From the NCBI GenBank assembly GCA_964563495.1, contig CAZLYK010000071.1, forward strand, positions 1-27,564: a stretch of 27,564 bases of DNA, in the 5' to 3' direction. Below the pieces are notes generated by a model. That model saw nothing but the letters and a program-made list of their open reading frames with translations. It was not told where the DNA came from and did no database searches. Source of the DNA: CAZLYK01 sp964563495. Lineage in GTDB: Bacteria > Acidobacteriota > Blastocatellia > RBC074. Below are positions 6,966 through 15,377 of the stretch, piece after piece; the first letter of the stretch is position 1, and each line of letters opens with the position of its first letter. A program made the position numbers and the translations under genes.

Positions 6966-7996
6966 TTGAAATTTTGCAATCTTTTGACGACTTCCTGCCA
7001 GACGGCCTCGACCGGGATCTTCATGCAAGATGTGTGGCTGCAGCTTCGGCGATAGCAATCGACGCGGCAATCGAGATCGAATCGTTCAACGACCAGATCG
7101 TTTTTGGCGAAAGGCCCGTTGCGACGAGAGCTGGTTGGGCCGAAGATCGCGACGATCGGCGCTCCAGCGGCGGCGGCCAGGTGCATCGGTCCCGTGTCGC
7201 CACCGATAAAGACTACGGCGCGGCGCGCCAGTGCGAAGAACTGTTTGAGGGTCGAGTCGAGCGTGACCGCGGCACCGGTTTGAGCTTGTGAGACGACGGA
7301 CTGCGCCAGCGTCTCTTCGCCCGGGCCATAGGTCACCGCCGAGCGTACGCCGTATGCCTTCCATAGCCGGTCGGCGATGACGGCAAATCCTTCCGGCCCC
7401 CAGAGCTTGGTCGGCCACCCGCCGCCCGGGTTGATGATCGCAAACGATCCATCAAACTGCGCTGACCGCCGTTCGGCAAATTCTTCATCCCCGTCCTCCA
7501 GGCCGATCGGAAATTCGTATTCATCCGCAGGTCGAATATCCAGATGGGCGACGAGTCGCAGATTTTTCCTGATCACGTGATCGCGATCATCGGCTTCGAC
7601 CCTTTCGGTCAGCAGCCAGGCGCCGGCGGGTTCACGCAGCGCACCGCGTGCAAAACCGATGCGCCGCGGCACGCGCCCCAACCAGGGAATCATGGCTGAT
7701 TTGAAAAGACCCTGGAAATCCAGTGATAGATCGAATCTCTCGCGTCGCAGCCGGTTGATCGCTTCGCCGATCGCCCCGAGCGTCTCGAGGCGGCTCAGGC
7801 TTTTGCGCCAGCCTCGCAGGTCCAGCTCGATCAGATCGTCCAGGTATGGATTGCCTTTGAGTAATTTTGACGAGCCCCCGCGCTCGACCGCCCAGGCCAG
7901 ATGAGCATCGGGCAGGGCGCGTCGCAACGCCGCCAAAGCCGGCAGCGTGTGCACTACATCGCCGATCGCACCCAGTCTGACAATCAAAATTCGCAT
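6962..7996 (-). CDS. waaC: LPS heptosyltransferase I-like glycosyltransferase (GT9)
   Basis: A 344-residue cytoplasmic or membrane-associated family 9 glycosyltransferase that should move heptose from ADP-heptose onto the Kdo of lipid A. The N-terminus MRILIVRLGAIGDVVHTLPA and the AWAVERGG stretch match WaaC better than WaaF. Further motifs are DLSLDFQGLFKSAM, NPGGGWPTKLWG (start of the nucleotide-binding half, about residue 189), GGDTGPMHLAAAAGAP and VAIFGPT. A C-terminal cysteine-rich segment (DCRVDCYRRSC, HTSCM) resembles that of WaaF-type enzymes. No ribosome site is visible before ATG 7996; the gene instead follows a long inverted repeat (8009-8144) separating it from gmhB. The choice between heptosyltransferase I and another GT9 acceptor specificity rests on similarity only. 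Confidence 0.85.
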   Translation of the reverse strand: MRILIVRLGAIGDVVHTLPALAALRRALPDAHLAWAVERGGSSKLLKGNPYLDDLIELDLRGWRKSLSRLETLGAIGEAINRLRRERFDLSLDFQGLFKSAMIPWLGRVPRRIGFARGALREPAGAWLLTERVEADDRDHVIRKNLRLVAHLDIRPADEYEFPIGLEDGDEEFAERRSAQFDGSFAIINPGGGWPTKLWGPEGFAVIADRLWKAYGVRSAVTYGPGEETLAQSVVSQAQTGAAVTLDSTLKQFFALARRAVVFIGGDTGPMHLAAAAGAPIVAIFGPTSSRRNGPFAKNDLVVERFDLDCRVDCYRRSCSHTSCMKIPVEAVWQEVVKRLQNFK

Positions 7997-8008
7997 AATC
8001 GAATAAAT

Positions 8009-8144
8009 AATAGACAGGATTGACCGGATTTTTGCAGGATTAAACAGGATTGCTTAGGGGAATTATGTTTATGATTAACCCCAGACCCTATCCCTTTCAA
8101 TAATCCTGTTTAATCCTGCAAAAATCCGGTCAATCCTGTCTATT
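8009..8144. repeat. Perfect 43-bp inverted repeat, family 2, copy 1
   Basis: Arm 8009-8051 begins AATAGACAGGATTGACCGG and ends GGATTAAACAGGATT. Arm 8102-8144 is its exact reverse complement over all 43 bp. The 50-bp loop (8052-8101) does not resemble the loops of the other copies. It lies within the LPS transcription unit between gmhB and waaC, and the gmhB stop codon TAG (8142-8140) is part of the right arm. In RNA it would form a very stable 43-bp stem just 12 nt before the waaC start, which could affect message processing, attenuation or translation. Confidence 0.93.
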
Positions 8145-8724
8145 TCAAGATCCATTTGACAGCGTCGAGCAAATTGTCGGCGACGTATTCGGGCTGGCGC
8201 GGCCAGACCTGTCGCTCGCTCTTGTATTCTACGCGCCCAAAGCCGGTCATCACCAGTACCCCGGTTGCTCCGGCTGCGTGTCCCATCTCGATATCGCGGT
8301 ATCGATCTCCGATCACGAAAGATTCCCGCAAATTGAGTCCGAAGTCTCGCGCCGCACGCTCGATCAAGCCGGTTTTCGGTTTGCGGCAATCGCAATCCAG
8401 CCGGTAGGGAGGCTCTCCCAGTTCCGGGTGATGAGGGCAGTAATAGACCGCATCGATCCGTGCGCCCTCGCTCCTCAAGCGCGATTCCATTTGCGCGTGA
8501 AGCCGCTGCAGAAACTCCTCGGTGAAACAGCCGCGGGCCACGCCCGATTGATTGGTGACGACGATCGCCCGCCCGCCGGCCTCATTGATTAAGCGCACGG
8601 CCTGGGCTGCATAGTCAAACAGCCGGAGCTGCGCCGGATCGGTGATGTATCCGACATCTTCGTTGAGCGTTCCGTCACGATCGATGAAGATCGTTTTTTT
8701 ACCTGACCGACTTTCGTCTTTCAT
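8140..8724 (-). CDS. gmhB: D-glycero-D-manno-heptose 1,7-bisphosphate phosphatase (HAD family)
   Basis: A 194-residue cytoplasmic phosphatase that removes the 7-phosphate-side phosphate in ADP-heptose synthesis for the LPS core. HAD motif 1 is DRDGT (Asp15 nucleophile, Asp17 acid/base), motif 2 is VVTNQSG, and motif 4 is VIGDRYRDIEMG. The GmhB zinc site is visible as CPHH (Cys96, His98) with CDC (Cys111, Cys113). I start at ATG 8724, which overlaps the 3' end of waaF by 26 bp; a TTG at 8751 would add nine residues, and neither has well-spaced ribosome-site bases. The last codons and the TAG stop come from the inverted repeat at 8102-8144. The kinase/adenylyltransferase partner (HldE) is not in the window. 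Confidence 0.9.
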   Translation of the reverse strand: MKDESRSGKKTIFIDRDGTLNEDVGYITDPAQLRLFDYAAQAVRLINEAGGRAIVVTNQSGVARGCFTEEFLQRLHAQMESRLRSEGARIDAVYYCPHHPELGEPPYRLDCDCRKPKTGLIERAARDFGLNLRESFVIGDRYRDIEMGHAAGATGVLVMTGFGRVEYKSERQVWPRQPEYVADNLLDAVKWILK

Positions 8725-9775
8725 CTTCCAATAAGATTCTTGCGCGATCAAACACCTGATCCGGTGAGATGCGGGTCATGCATCGATGATCGATCGGGCA
8801 ATCGCGCAGCATGCATCGGGCGCATTCGACGCCGTCGGCCCGGATCAGCTCGGCGCGTTCGCCGCTGGGAGCCGTCTCGAATTCGTTGGTTGGGCCGAAG
8901 ATCGTCATCGTCGGCCGGCCGAGCGCCGCCGCTATATGCGCCGGGCCGGTGTCGTTGCTGATCAGCAGATCGCAGGCGTCGAGCAACCCGACCAGTTCAG
9001 CCAGAGAGGTCTTTCCCGCGAGATTGATGACGCCGGCATTCTTGACCTCCCGGGCGACGCCTTCGGCGTAGCTCAGTTCGCCGGCGCCACCGATCAGAAC
9101 GATCATCGCCCCTGCGTGCTCGCTCAGTCGATCGGCCAACGCGGCAAATCGATCACCCGACCAGCATTTGGCGCGACTGTTGGTCGCCCCTGCGTTGAGC
9201 AGGATCAGCGGGCGCGAGCTCGAATCGATCCGGTAGCTTTTTCGCAAGTCTTCGGCGGCTCTGGTTTGCGCAACGCTGGCGGTGAGCGACGGCAGAGGGT
9301 TCTCGTTCCGGGGCACGAAATCATGGCCCAGGCAGACCTCTTCGCATTTGGCGACAATCTCCAGATAGTCGTGGACCTGGTGCCGGTTTTTATGTCTCTC
9401 CCCCCGCTCAAGCCGGTGAGTGAGCAGCCAGCCGCGCCCCTGCTCGGCGAAGCCGATGCGATAGCGCACACCGCCCAGACTTGCGAGCAGCGCCGCCTCA
9501 AAAGCGTTTTGAAAGAGCACTGCGAGATCGAAGCGATGCTCACGCAGCGATCCGACGGCTTTGAAAAAAGCGCCAACGCCGTCTTCGCGACGCCGGTATT
9601 CGATGATCTGATCGAGATATGGGGAACCTTCGAACAGGCCGGTGGTGCGCGGGGTGGCGAGCAGCGCGATCCGGGCTTTCGGAAATGATGATCGCAAACG
9701 CAGCAGCGCCGGTGTGGTCATGACCGCGTCGCCGATCCAGTTTGTCCCACGCACCAGGATGCTTTCAATTTTCAT
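8699..9775 (-). CDS. waaF: LPS heptosyltransferase II (GT9)
   Basis: A 358-residue glycosyltransferase of family 9, expected to add the second heptose of the LPS inner core from ADP-heptose at the inner membrane. The N-terminal RGTNWIGDAVMTTPALLRLR is the WaaF signature. LVLFQNAFEAA-like sequence (DLAVLFQNAFEAA), LILLNAGATNSRAKCW and LLISNDTGPAHIAAALGRPTM then mark the two Rossmann halves and the ADP-heptose site, followed by TIFGPTNE and the WaaF cysteine cluster CARCMLRDCPIDHRCM. Length is normal. ATG 9775 overlaps the aroK stop as ATGA, so translation is probably coupled. With gmhB and waaC it makes an inner-core assembly set. Confidence 0.93.
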   Translation of the reverse strand: MKIESILVRGTNWIGDAVMTTPALLRLRSSFPKARIALLATPRTTGLFEGSPYLDQIIEYRRREDGVGAFFKAVGSLREHRFDLAVLFQNAFEAALLASLGGVRYRIGFAEQGRGWLLTHRLERGERHKNRHQVHDYLEIVAKCEEVCLGHDFVPRNENPLPSLTASVAQTRAAEDLRKSYRIDSSSRPLILLNAGATNSRAKCWSGDRFAALADRLSEHAGAMIVLIGGAGELSYAEGVAREVKNAGVINLAGKTSLAELVGLLDACDLLISNDTGPAHIAAALGRPTMTIFGPTNEFETAPSGERAELIRADGVECARCMLRDCPIDHRCMTRISPDQVFDRARILLEDERRKSVR

Positions 9776-10287
9776 TCAGTTGACACGGCCGCGATGATCG
9801 CTCTGACGATCTTATCCGGAGAATCATTCTCGCTCACTTCGATCTGAAGACCGGCTTGACGATAAAGCGTCAGGCGCTCTAAGTAGCGGCCACGCGCCGT
9901 CTCTTGATTGGGGGCGAGCGGTCGCACCGCCTGGTCCTCCTCAATCCGCCTCCAGCATAATTCGAAGGGCGCATCGAGCCAGACGACCGCGCCGGCCCGC
10001 GACATAAGCTCGCGATTCTCGGCTCGCGTCACGGCGCCGCCGCCCGGTGCGATGACCGATCGCCCGTGACGAGCCACTTCCCGCAAAGTCTCGGTCTCGA
10101 TCCGCCGAAAAAAATCTTCGCCTTCGCACGCGATCAACTCGGCTATCGTACACTCCACTTTTCGCTCGATCGCTCGATCGAGGTCGATAAATCTACAGTC
10201 AAGTCTGTCCGCGAGCAGCGGCCCAACCGTCGATTTCCCGGAACCCATAAACCCGATCAGGAAAATTGTGGATGCTGACTTGCCCAC
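9772..10287 (-). CDS. aroK: Shikimate kinase
   Basis: A cytoplasmic enzyme of about 171 residues that phosphorylates shikimate to shikimate 3-phosphate with ATP, the step just before AroA. It shows Walker A GFMGSGKST, the substrate aspartate pair DLD, FFRRIE (shikimate-binding Arg), PGGGAV (Walker B-like glycine loop), the lid arginine in RPLAP, and RYLERLTLYRQA. Two starts compete. TTG at 10293 overlaps the aroA stop as TTGA but is only 2 nt from the GGGGAG ribosome site. GTG at 10287 lies 8 nt from it and is preferred here. The gene is directly behind aroA, so the two shikimate steps are coexpressed and probably translationally coupled. Confidence 0.92.
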   Translation of the reverse strand: MGKSASTIFLIGFMGSGKSTVGPLLADRLDCRFIDLDRAIERKVECTIAELIACEGEDFFRRIETETLREVARHGRSVIAPGGGAVTRAENRELMSRAGAVVWLDAPFELCWRRIEEDQAVRPLAPNQETARGRYLERLTLYRQAGLQIEVSENDSPDKIVRAIIAAVSTE

Positions 10288-10289
10288 AC

Positions 10290-11600
10290 TCAATTCTCCC
10301 CGGCGATCGAATCCAGCAATTGATAAAACTCCGGCAATGAGACCGAGGCGGCCTCCGCGCCGTGGATCTCGGTTTCGCCCGAGGCGACCAGGCCGGCGAC
10401 GGCGAAAGACATGGCGATGCGGTGATCGCCGAAAGATTCGATGGTCGAGCCGCTGAGCTTTTGCCGGCCGGCCAGCCGCAGACCATCGTCGAACTCTTCG
10501 ACCGCGACGCCCATCCGCCGGAGGTTGTCGACTATCGCACGGATGCGGTCGCTCTCTTTGACTCGCAGCTCGCGCGCCTCGCGAATGATCAGCGCCCCGT
10601 CGAGTTGCGTGGCGGCGACGGCGAGGATCGGAATCTCGTCGATCAAATTGGCGATCACCGCGCCGGAGAGTTCCAGGTCTCCGCTCAAATTTGAAGCCTG
10701 CACGATCAGGTCGGCCACCGGTTCGCCGTGAGCGAGCCTGGGGTGGACGATCTCGATCTTTGCGCCGATCTGTTTGAGAACGTCGATCAGTGCAGTCCGT
10801 GATGGGTTGATTCCGATGTGGCGCAGCCGCAGTTCGGCGTCGGGCGAAATCAATCCGGCGACAATAAAAAAAGCCGCGGACGAAAGATCGCCGGCCACTG
10901 TGTAATCGCCGAGCGCACGCAACCGGTGGCGGCCGGTGACAGAGATGCGCTCGCCGCCCTCAACCCCCCGACCGATCTCTATCCTTGCGCCGCATTCACC
11001 CATCATGACTTCAGTATGATTACGGGTCGGGGTCTTCTCTATCACCGTGGTTCGGCCGTCGGCAAAGAGCCCGGCGAGCAGGATGCAGGATTTGACCTGA
11101 GCGCTGGCGACCGGCGGCAGGTACTCGATCGCCTTGAGGTTGCCTCCAGTGATCGTGAGCGGGGCGAAGTTGCCGTCGCGCGCCTCTATCTTTGCTCCCA
11201 TCATCCTCAGCGGATCGATAATTCGTTTCATCGGGCGACGCTTAATGCTCTCGTCGCCGGTGAGCTGAGTGGTGAAATCCTGACCGGCCAGGATCCCCGA
11301 GAGCATCCTGATCGTCGAACCGGAATTGCCGGCGTCCAGACCGAGCTTTGATTGACGCAACCCGTCAAGGCCGGCCCCCTCGATCGTGATTATTTCGGGC
11401 TCAAGCTTGATCTCGACCCCCAGCGCCGCCAGACATTCGAGCGTGCTGCGACAATCGCGCGCCGAAGAATAATTGCGAAGCCTCGACTTTCCCTCGCCAA
11501 TCGCCGCAAACATCGCGCCGCGATGCGAGATGGATTTGTCTCCAGGTAATTGGAAATCCCCACGTAACCGCCCCGTAGGTCTGATTTTGACGATACTCAT
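10290..11600 (-). CDS. aroA: 5-enolpyruvylshikimate-3-phosphate (EPSP) synthase
   Basis: A 436-residue cytoplasmic enzyme that condenses shikimate 3-phosphate and phosphoenolpyruvate in the chorismate pathway. Visible motifs are LPGDKSISHR (residues 18-27), AGNSGSTIRM (90-99), LTGDESIKRRPMKRIIDPL, QVKSCILLAGL, NHTEVMM, LIDEIPILAVAA, ELRVKESDRI and GDHRIAMSFAVAGL. The GNSGSTIR form and GDxSIxxRPM resemble the Bacillus/cyanobacterial class II type rather than the E. coli GNAGTAMR type. It is the first gene of the minus-strand cluster aroA-aroK-waaF-gmhB. There is no clear ribosome site before ATG 11600, and its promoter should lie in the 11601-11973 gap. Confidence 0.95.
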   Translation of the reverse strand: MSIVKIRPTGRLRGDFQLPGDKSISHRGAMFAAIGEGKSRLRNYSSARDCRSTLECLAALGVEIKLEPEIITIEGAGLDGLRQSKLGLDAGNSGSTIRMLSGILAGQDFTTQLTGDESIKRRPMKRIIDPLRMMGAKIEARDGNFAPLTITGGNLKAIEYLPPVASAQVKSCILLAGLFADGRTTVIEKTPTRNHTEVMMGECGARIEIGRGVEGGERISVTGRHRLRALGDYTVAGDLSSAAFFIVAGLISPDAELRLRHIGINPSRTALIDVLKQIGAKIEIVHPRLAHGEPVADLIVQASNLSGDLELSGAVIANLIDEIPILAVAATQLDGALIIREARELRVKESDRIRAIVDNLRRMGVAVEEFDDGLRLAGRQKLSGSTIESFGDHRIAMSFAVAGLVASGETEIHGAEAASVSLPEFYQLLDSIAGEN

Positions 11601-12427
<827 letters not shown>

Positions 12428-12444
<17 letters not shown>

Positions 12445-12772
12445 AGAGCGCACGGTTGGCGATGTCGTCATTCTGGATTTGACCGGTAAGATCACGATCG
12501 GCGAGGGGAGCGTGCAATTGCGCGATGCCGTCAGTTATCTGCTCGATGGGGGTCGAAATCGGATTATTCTCAATCTGGGCGGAGTCAGCTACGTTGACAG
12601 CTCGGGCATAGGCGAACTGGTTTCGCGCTACACCACGACCAAAAATACCGGCGGTAAACTCAAACTCCTCAACCTGCCGAAGAAGATCAAAGACCTCCTC
12701 ATGATCACCAAGCTGCTCACCGTCTTCGAAATTTACGAAGACGAGCAGGCCGCCCTTGAAAGCTTTCAATAG
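12428..12772 (+). CDS. STAS-domain anti-sigma factor antagonist (SpoIIAA/RsbV-like)
   Basis: A 114-residue single STAS domain. The phosphorylation loop is YVDSSGIGELV, where Ser59 aligns with the serine phosphorylated in SpoIIAA/RsbV. In the unphosphorylated state it would bind the kinase encoded just upstream and release that kinase's target. ATG 12428 lies inside the upstream gene and has an AAGGAG ribosome site 12 nt before it. The TAG stop (12770-12772) falls within an AATAGACAGGATTG fragment of repeat family 2. It ends 9 bp from the stop of the convergent glutamate dehydrogenase gene, with no terminator hairpin visible between them. Confidence 0.9.
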
Positions 12773-12780
12773 ACAGGATT
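12768..12780. repeat. Family 2 repeat fragment at the STAS gene end
   Basis: CAATAGACAGGATT starting at 12767-12768 matches the outer end of the long family 2 arms (compare 8009-8022 and 25399-25412). It supplies the TAG stop of the STAS gene and fills almost the whole gap to the convergent glutamate dehydrogenase stop. Confidence 0.6.
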
Positions 12781-12781
12781 G

Positions 12782-14194
12782 TCAGGGGAAGATCCCCAGC
12801 TCCAGATAGTCCTGCGCGACCTTCTCGATCGCAATATAGAAAGCCGCGGTTCTTAAATCGGGAATTTGCGGGTTGCGTTTCCAAACCTCGCGCATCTGCT
12901 GATAAGCCACGACCATAGTGTCTTCCAGGCCCGACCTGACAAAATCCAATTCATCGGGCCCCTTGGCAACCTGAGCCAGTTGCTCATCCGTCAACTTCTT
13001 ACTGGTCATGACCTCGATCAGATGGAGCATCCTGCGCTCCTGTGCCTCCTCGTAGCGTTTGCCGATGCGCCCGATGCGGACGTGCGAGAGGTTCTTCAGC
13101 CACTCGAAGTAAGAGACGGTCACGCCGCCGGCGTTGGCGTAAATGTCCGGGATCACCATGACGCCCTTCTCGTGGAGGATGGCTTCGGCGCCCGGCGTGG
13201 TTGGCCCGTTTGCGCCCTCGACGACGATCCGCGCTTTGATCCGCCCGGCATTGGCTTCAGTGATCTGGTTTTCGAGCGCGGCAGGGATGAGCACGTCGCA
13301 ATCGAGCTCGAGCGCGTCCCCGGTGTTTGGGATATTGGTCGCACCGGGGAAGTTGAGAATCGAGCCCGTCTCCTGCCGGTGTTTGATGACCGCGTCCTCG
13401 TTCAAGCCTGCCGGGTTCATGATCGCGCCTTCGCGCTCGGCGATGGCGATCAGGATCGCCCCGCCCTCCTCGCGACAAAACCTGGCGCTGTGATAGCCAA
13501 CGTTGCCCAGCCCCTGGACGACGATTCGTTTGCCGCGGATGCCTGTCTCCAGACCGAGCGCCTGCATGTCGTGAGAATTGGCGCAGGCTTCGCGCAGGGC
13601 GTAGTAGACGCCGCGGCCGGTGGCCTCTCTGCGCCCGACCACGCCGCCCTGAGTGATCGGTTTGCCGGTGACACAGGCGATGGCGTCGAGCTGGCTTGGG
13701 TTGAGAGCCGAGTAGGTATCGGCGATCCACGCCATTTCGCGTTCGCCCGTCCCGTAATCAGGCGCCGGGACATCGATGCCGGGGCCGATAAAATTCTTCT
13801 TCGCCAGCTCGGCCGTATAACGACGGGTAATCCGCTCGAGCTGATCCGTAGAGTATTTCCGCGGATCGATCTGAATCGCGCCTTTCGCTCCGCCAAATGG
13901 GACATCGACGATCGCGCATTTGTAGGTCATGAGCGCAGCCAGCGCCATGACCTCATCTTCGTTGACCTCCGGGGCGTAGCGGATGCCGCCCTTGGTCGGC
14001 AGTTTGTGATGGCTGTGTTCGACGCGCCAGGCGTGAATTACCTCGTATCCCCCGTCCTGAATCCGGATCGGAAATTGAATATGATAGACGCTGTTGCATT
14101 GTTTGATCTGATCGAGCAGACCTTTGGGATGCTTGGTGTGGGCGGCCGCCTGATCGACGTATCGACTCACGTTTTGAAAAAAACTGTTGTCCAT
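12782..14194 (-). CDS. Glu/Leu/Phe/Val dehydrogenase, probable glutamate dehydrogenase
   Basis: A 470-residue cytoplasmic enzyme for reversible oxidative deamination of glutamate to 2-oxoglutarate and ammonia with NAD(P). Residues KGGIRY (68-73), MTYK (Lys92) and PFGGAKG with catalytic Lys104 form the substrate site, and GPGIDVPAPDYGTG holds the catalytic Asp. TGKPITQGGVVGRREATGRG follows, and the Rossmann GLGNVG loop starts the nucleotide domain. PAALENQI and VEGANGPTTP are conserved further on, and the C-terminus DLRTAAFYIAIEKVA is typical. Cofactor preference is not called. ATG 14194 is chosen because the family N-terminus begins there; the open frame to 14335 lies in the upstream gene. 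An AAAGGA lies about 13 nt upstream. It follows the lipoprotein gene by 28 bp and is probably the last gene of the hslV transcript. Confidence 0.93.
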   Translation of the reverse strand: MDNSFFQNVSRYVDQAAAHTKHPKGLLDQIKQCNSVYHIQFPIRIQDGGYEVIHAWRVEHSHHKLPTKGGIRYAPEVNEDEVMALAALMTYKCAIVDVPFGGAKGAIQIDPRKYSTDQLERITRRYTAELAKKNFIGPGIDVPAPDYGTGEREMAWIADTYSALNPSQLDAIACVTGKPITQGGVVGRREATGRGVYYALREACANSHDMQALGLETGIRGKRIVVQGLGNVGYHSARFCREEGGAILIAIAEREGAIMNPAGLNEDAVIKHRQETGSILNFPGATNIPNTGDALELDCDVLIPAALENQITEANAGRIKARIVVEGANGPTTPGAEAILHEKGVMVIPDIYANAGGVTVSYFEWLKNLSHVRIGRIGKRYEEAQERRMLHLIEVMTSKKLTDEQLAQVAKGPDELDFVRSGLEDTMVVAYQQMREVWKRNPQIPDLRTAAFYIAIEKVAQDYLELGIFP

Positions 14195-14222
14195 GGAGAT
14201 TCGCTGATCCTTTCGTTGATGG

Positions 14223-15377
14223 CTACGGAGCGACGGTCTCTGAGACCGTCGCCGAGCGCCGACTCTGATTGCCATAAATGTCGACGGCTGTAATCTGATA
14301 AAAATACTGTTTTCCGACCTGCACGCGGTCATCACGGAAGGACGCCGTTTTGTGCAGTTGCTGGTTGAGCTTTATCCATCGATCAGGCGGAGTCTGATCA
14401 TCCTCGGAGCGGTAGATATTGTAGCCGGCGACATCGGCTTCGGGGTTGAGCGGCCAGAAGAGACTGACCAGCCCATTAATCGATGCGATCGTGATCGAGA
14501 CCGGCTCTGAGGGAGGGAAAGTGTCTTTGGGCGTGTAGGCCAGCGCCTCGCTATCATTGCTCTCGATCGCTCTGCTTAAATCGGCGCTGCCCGGAAGTGT
14601 CGAGAGACTCCGCGCTAGATACTGATACTTCGCACCGAACTGAAAGTTTCGGTCGATGAACCGGGGCTCGGTCAGCGGAGCGGCATTGAGCCTGACCAGC
14701 GGGGCATCGGTCTCGCCGTCACGGCGATATAGCTGGTAGCCGGCGGCGGTCGACGGCGAGGTCCCGCTCTCGTTCGCGGCCGGCGCCGACCAGTTGAGCT
14801 CGATCTCGGTCTCGCGCTGAACGGCCTTCAGCCCCACAGGCGGCAGCGCCAGATCGAAGAGTGGGGTAATCGTCGCGTAGTTCGATAGATCGGCCGCCTG
14901 GCCGGCGCTGTTGACCAGCCGAACGGCGTAGCGATAACGCGTGTTACGCACGCCGGATTTGAGATCGAGCGGGTCGCGATAGACGATACTCGAGCTCTGG
15001 GCCGGAATCTGTTCGGGTGGAACCGAATAGATGACCGTCGCCCGCGAAGAGAATGTCTCCTCAGGCAGCCCCAACGGGTCGCCGGCCGGCTCGATCAGAC
15101 GATAGACGTCGATCCGCTGCAGACGCTGAGACCGGGCTGTCCTGACGAGAGGGAAACTCAGCACGAGCTGTGTCCCCTGCTGCGCCACCGACAGCTCGTC
15201 GACGATCAACGGCGCACGCGGGATCGGGGGCAGCGGGTCGCCGATCTTGCCGCAGCCGGAAATCAGGAGGGCTGTCGCCAGAAATGTGCAGGCCGCGACC
15301 GGAAAATTGACGGGCCGAGCCGGGCGTCGTCTCGGCCGGTGCTCAGTCCTAAAGAATGTATCTGCTGAGATCTTCAT
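14223..15377 (-). CDS. Lipoprotein with fibronectin type III-like domains
   Basis: A 384-residue predicted lipoprotein. A positively charged N-region (TEHRPRRRPARP) precedes a hydrophobic stretch and the lipobox LLISGC (Cys42), followed by GKIGDPLPPIPRAP, a CGxxGDPLPP-type start common to many bacterial lipoproteins. About three beta-sandwich repeats follow: residues about 57-150, 170-265 (LNWSAP...YQLYRR...YQYLARSL) and 285-380 (ISLFWPLNPEADVAGYNIYR-like...YFYQITAVDIYGNQS), each with the W/Y pattern of fibronectin III. Function unknown; binding or scaffold roles are typical. ATG 15377 overlaps hslU by 29 bp. The unusually long n-region may mean a later start, but no in-frame start codon with a ribosome site is seen. 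Confidence 0.82.
   Translation of the reverse strand: MKISADTFFRTEHRPRRRPARPVNFPVAACTFLATALLISGCGKIGDPLPPIPRAPLIVDELSVAQQGTQLVLSFPLVRTARSQRLQRIDVYRLIEPAGDPLGLPEETFSSRATVIYSVPPEQIPAQSSSIVYRDPLDLKSGVRNTRYRYAVRLVNSAGQAADLSNYATITPLFDLALPPVGLKAVQRETEIELNWSAPAANESGTSPSTAAGYQLYRRDGETDAPLVRLNAAPLTEPRFIDRNFQFGAKYQYLARSLSTLPGSADLSRAIESNDSEALAYTPKDTFPPSEPVSITIASINGLVSLFWPLNPEADVAGYNIYRSEDDQTPPDRWIKLNQQLHKTASFRDDRVQVGKQYFYQITAVDIYGNQSRRSATVSETVAP

Noticed and set aside
8786..9688. A 300-codon plus-strand open frame
   Set aside because: Antisense shadow of waaF; no recognisable domain.
12866..14293. A 475-codon plus-strand open frame
   Set aside because: Antisense to glutamate dehydrogenase, whose motifs are unmistakable; no ribosome site or motifs on the opposite strand.
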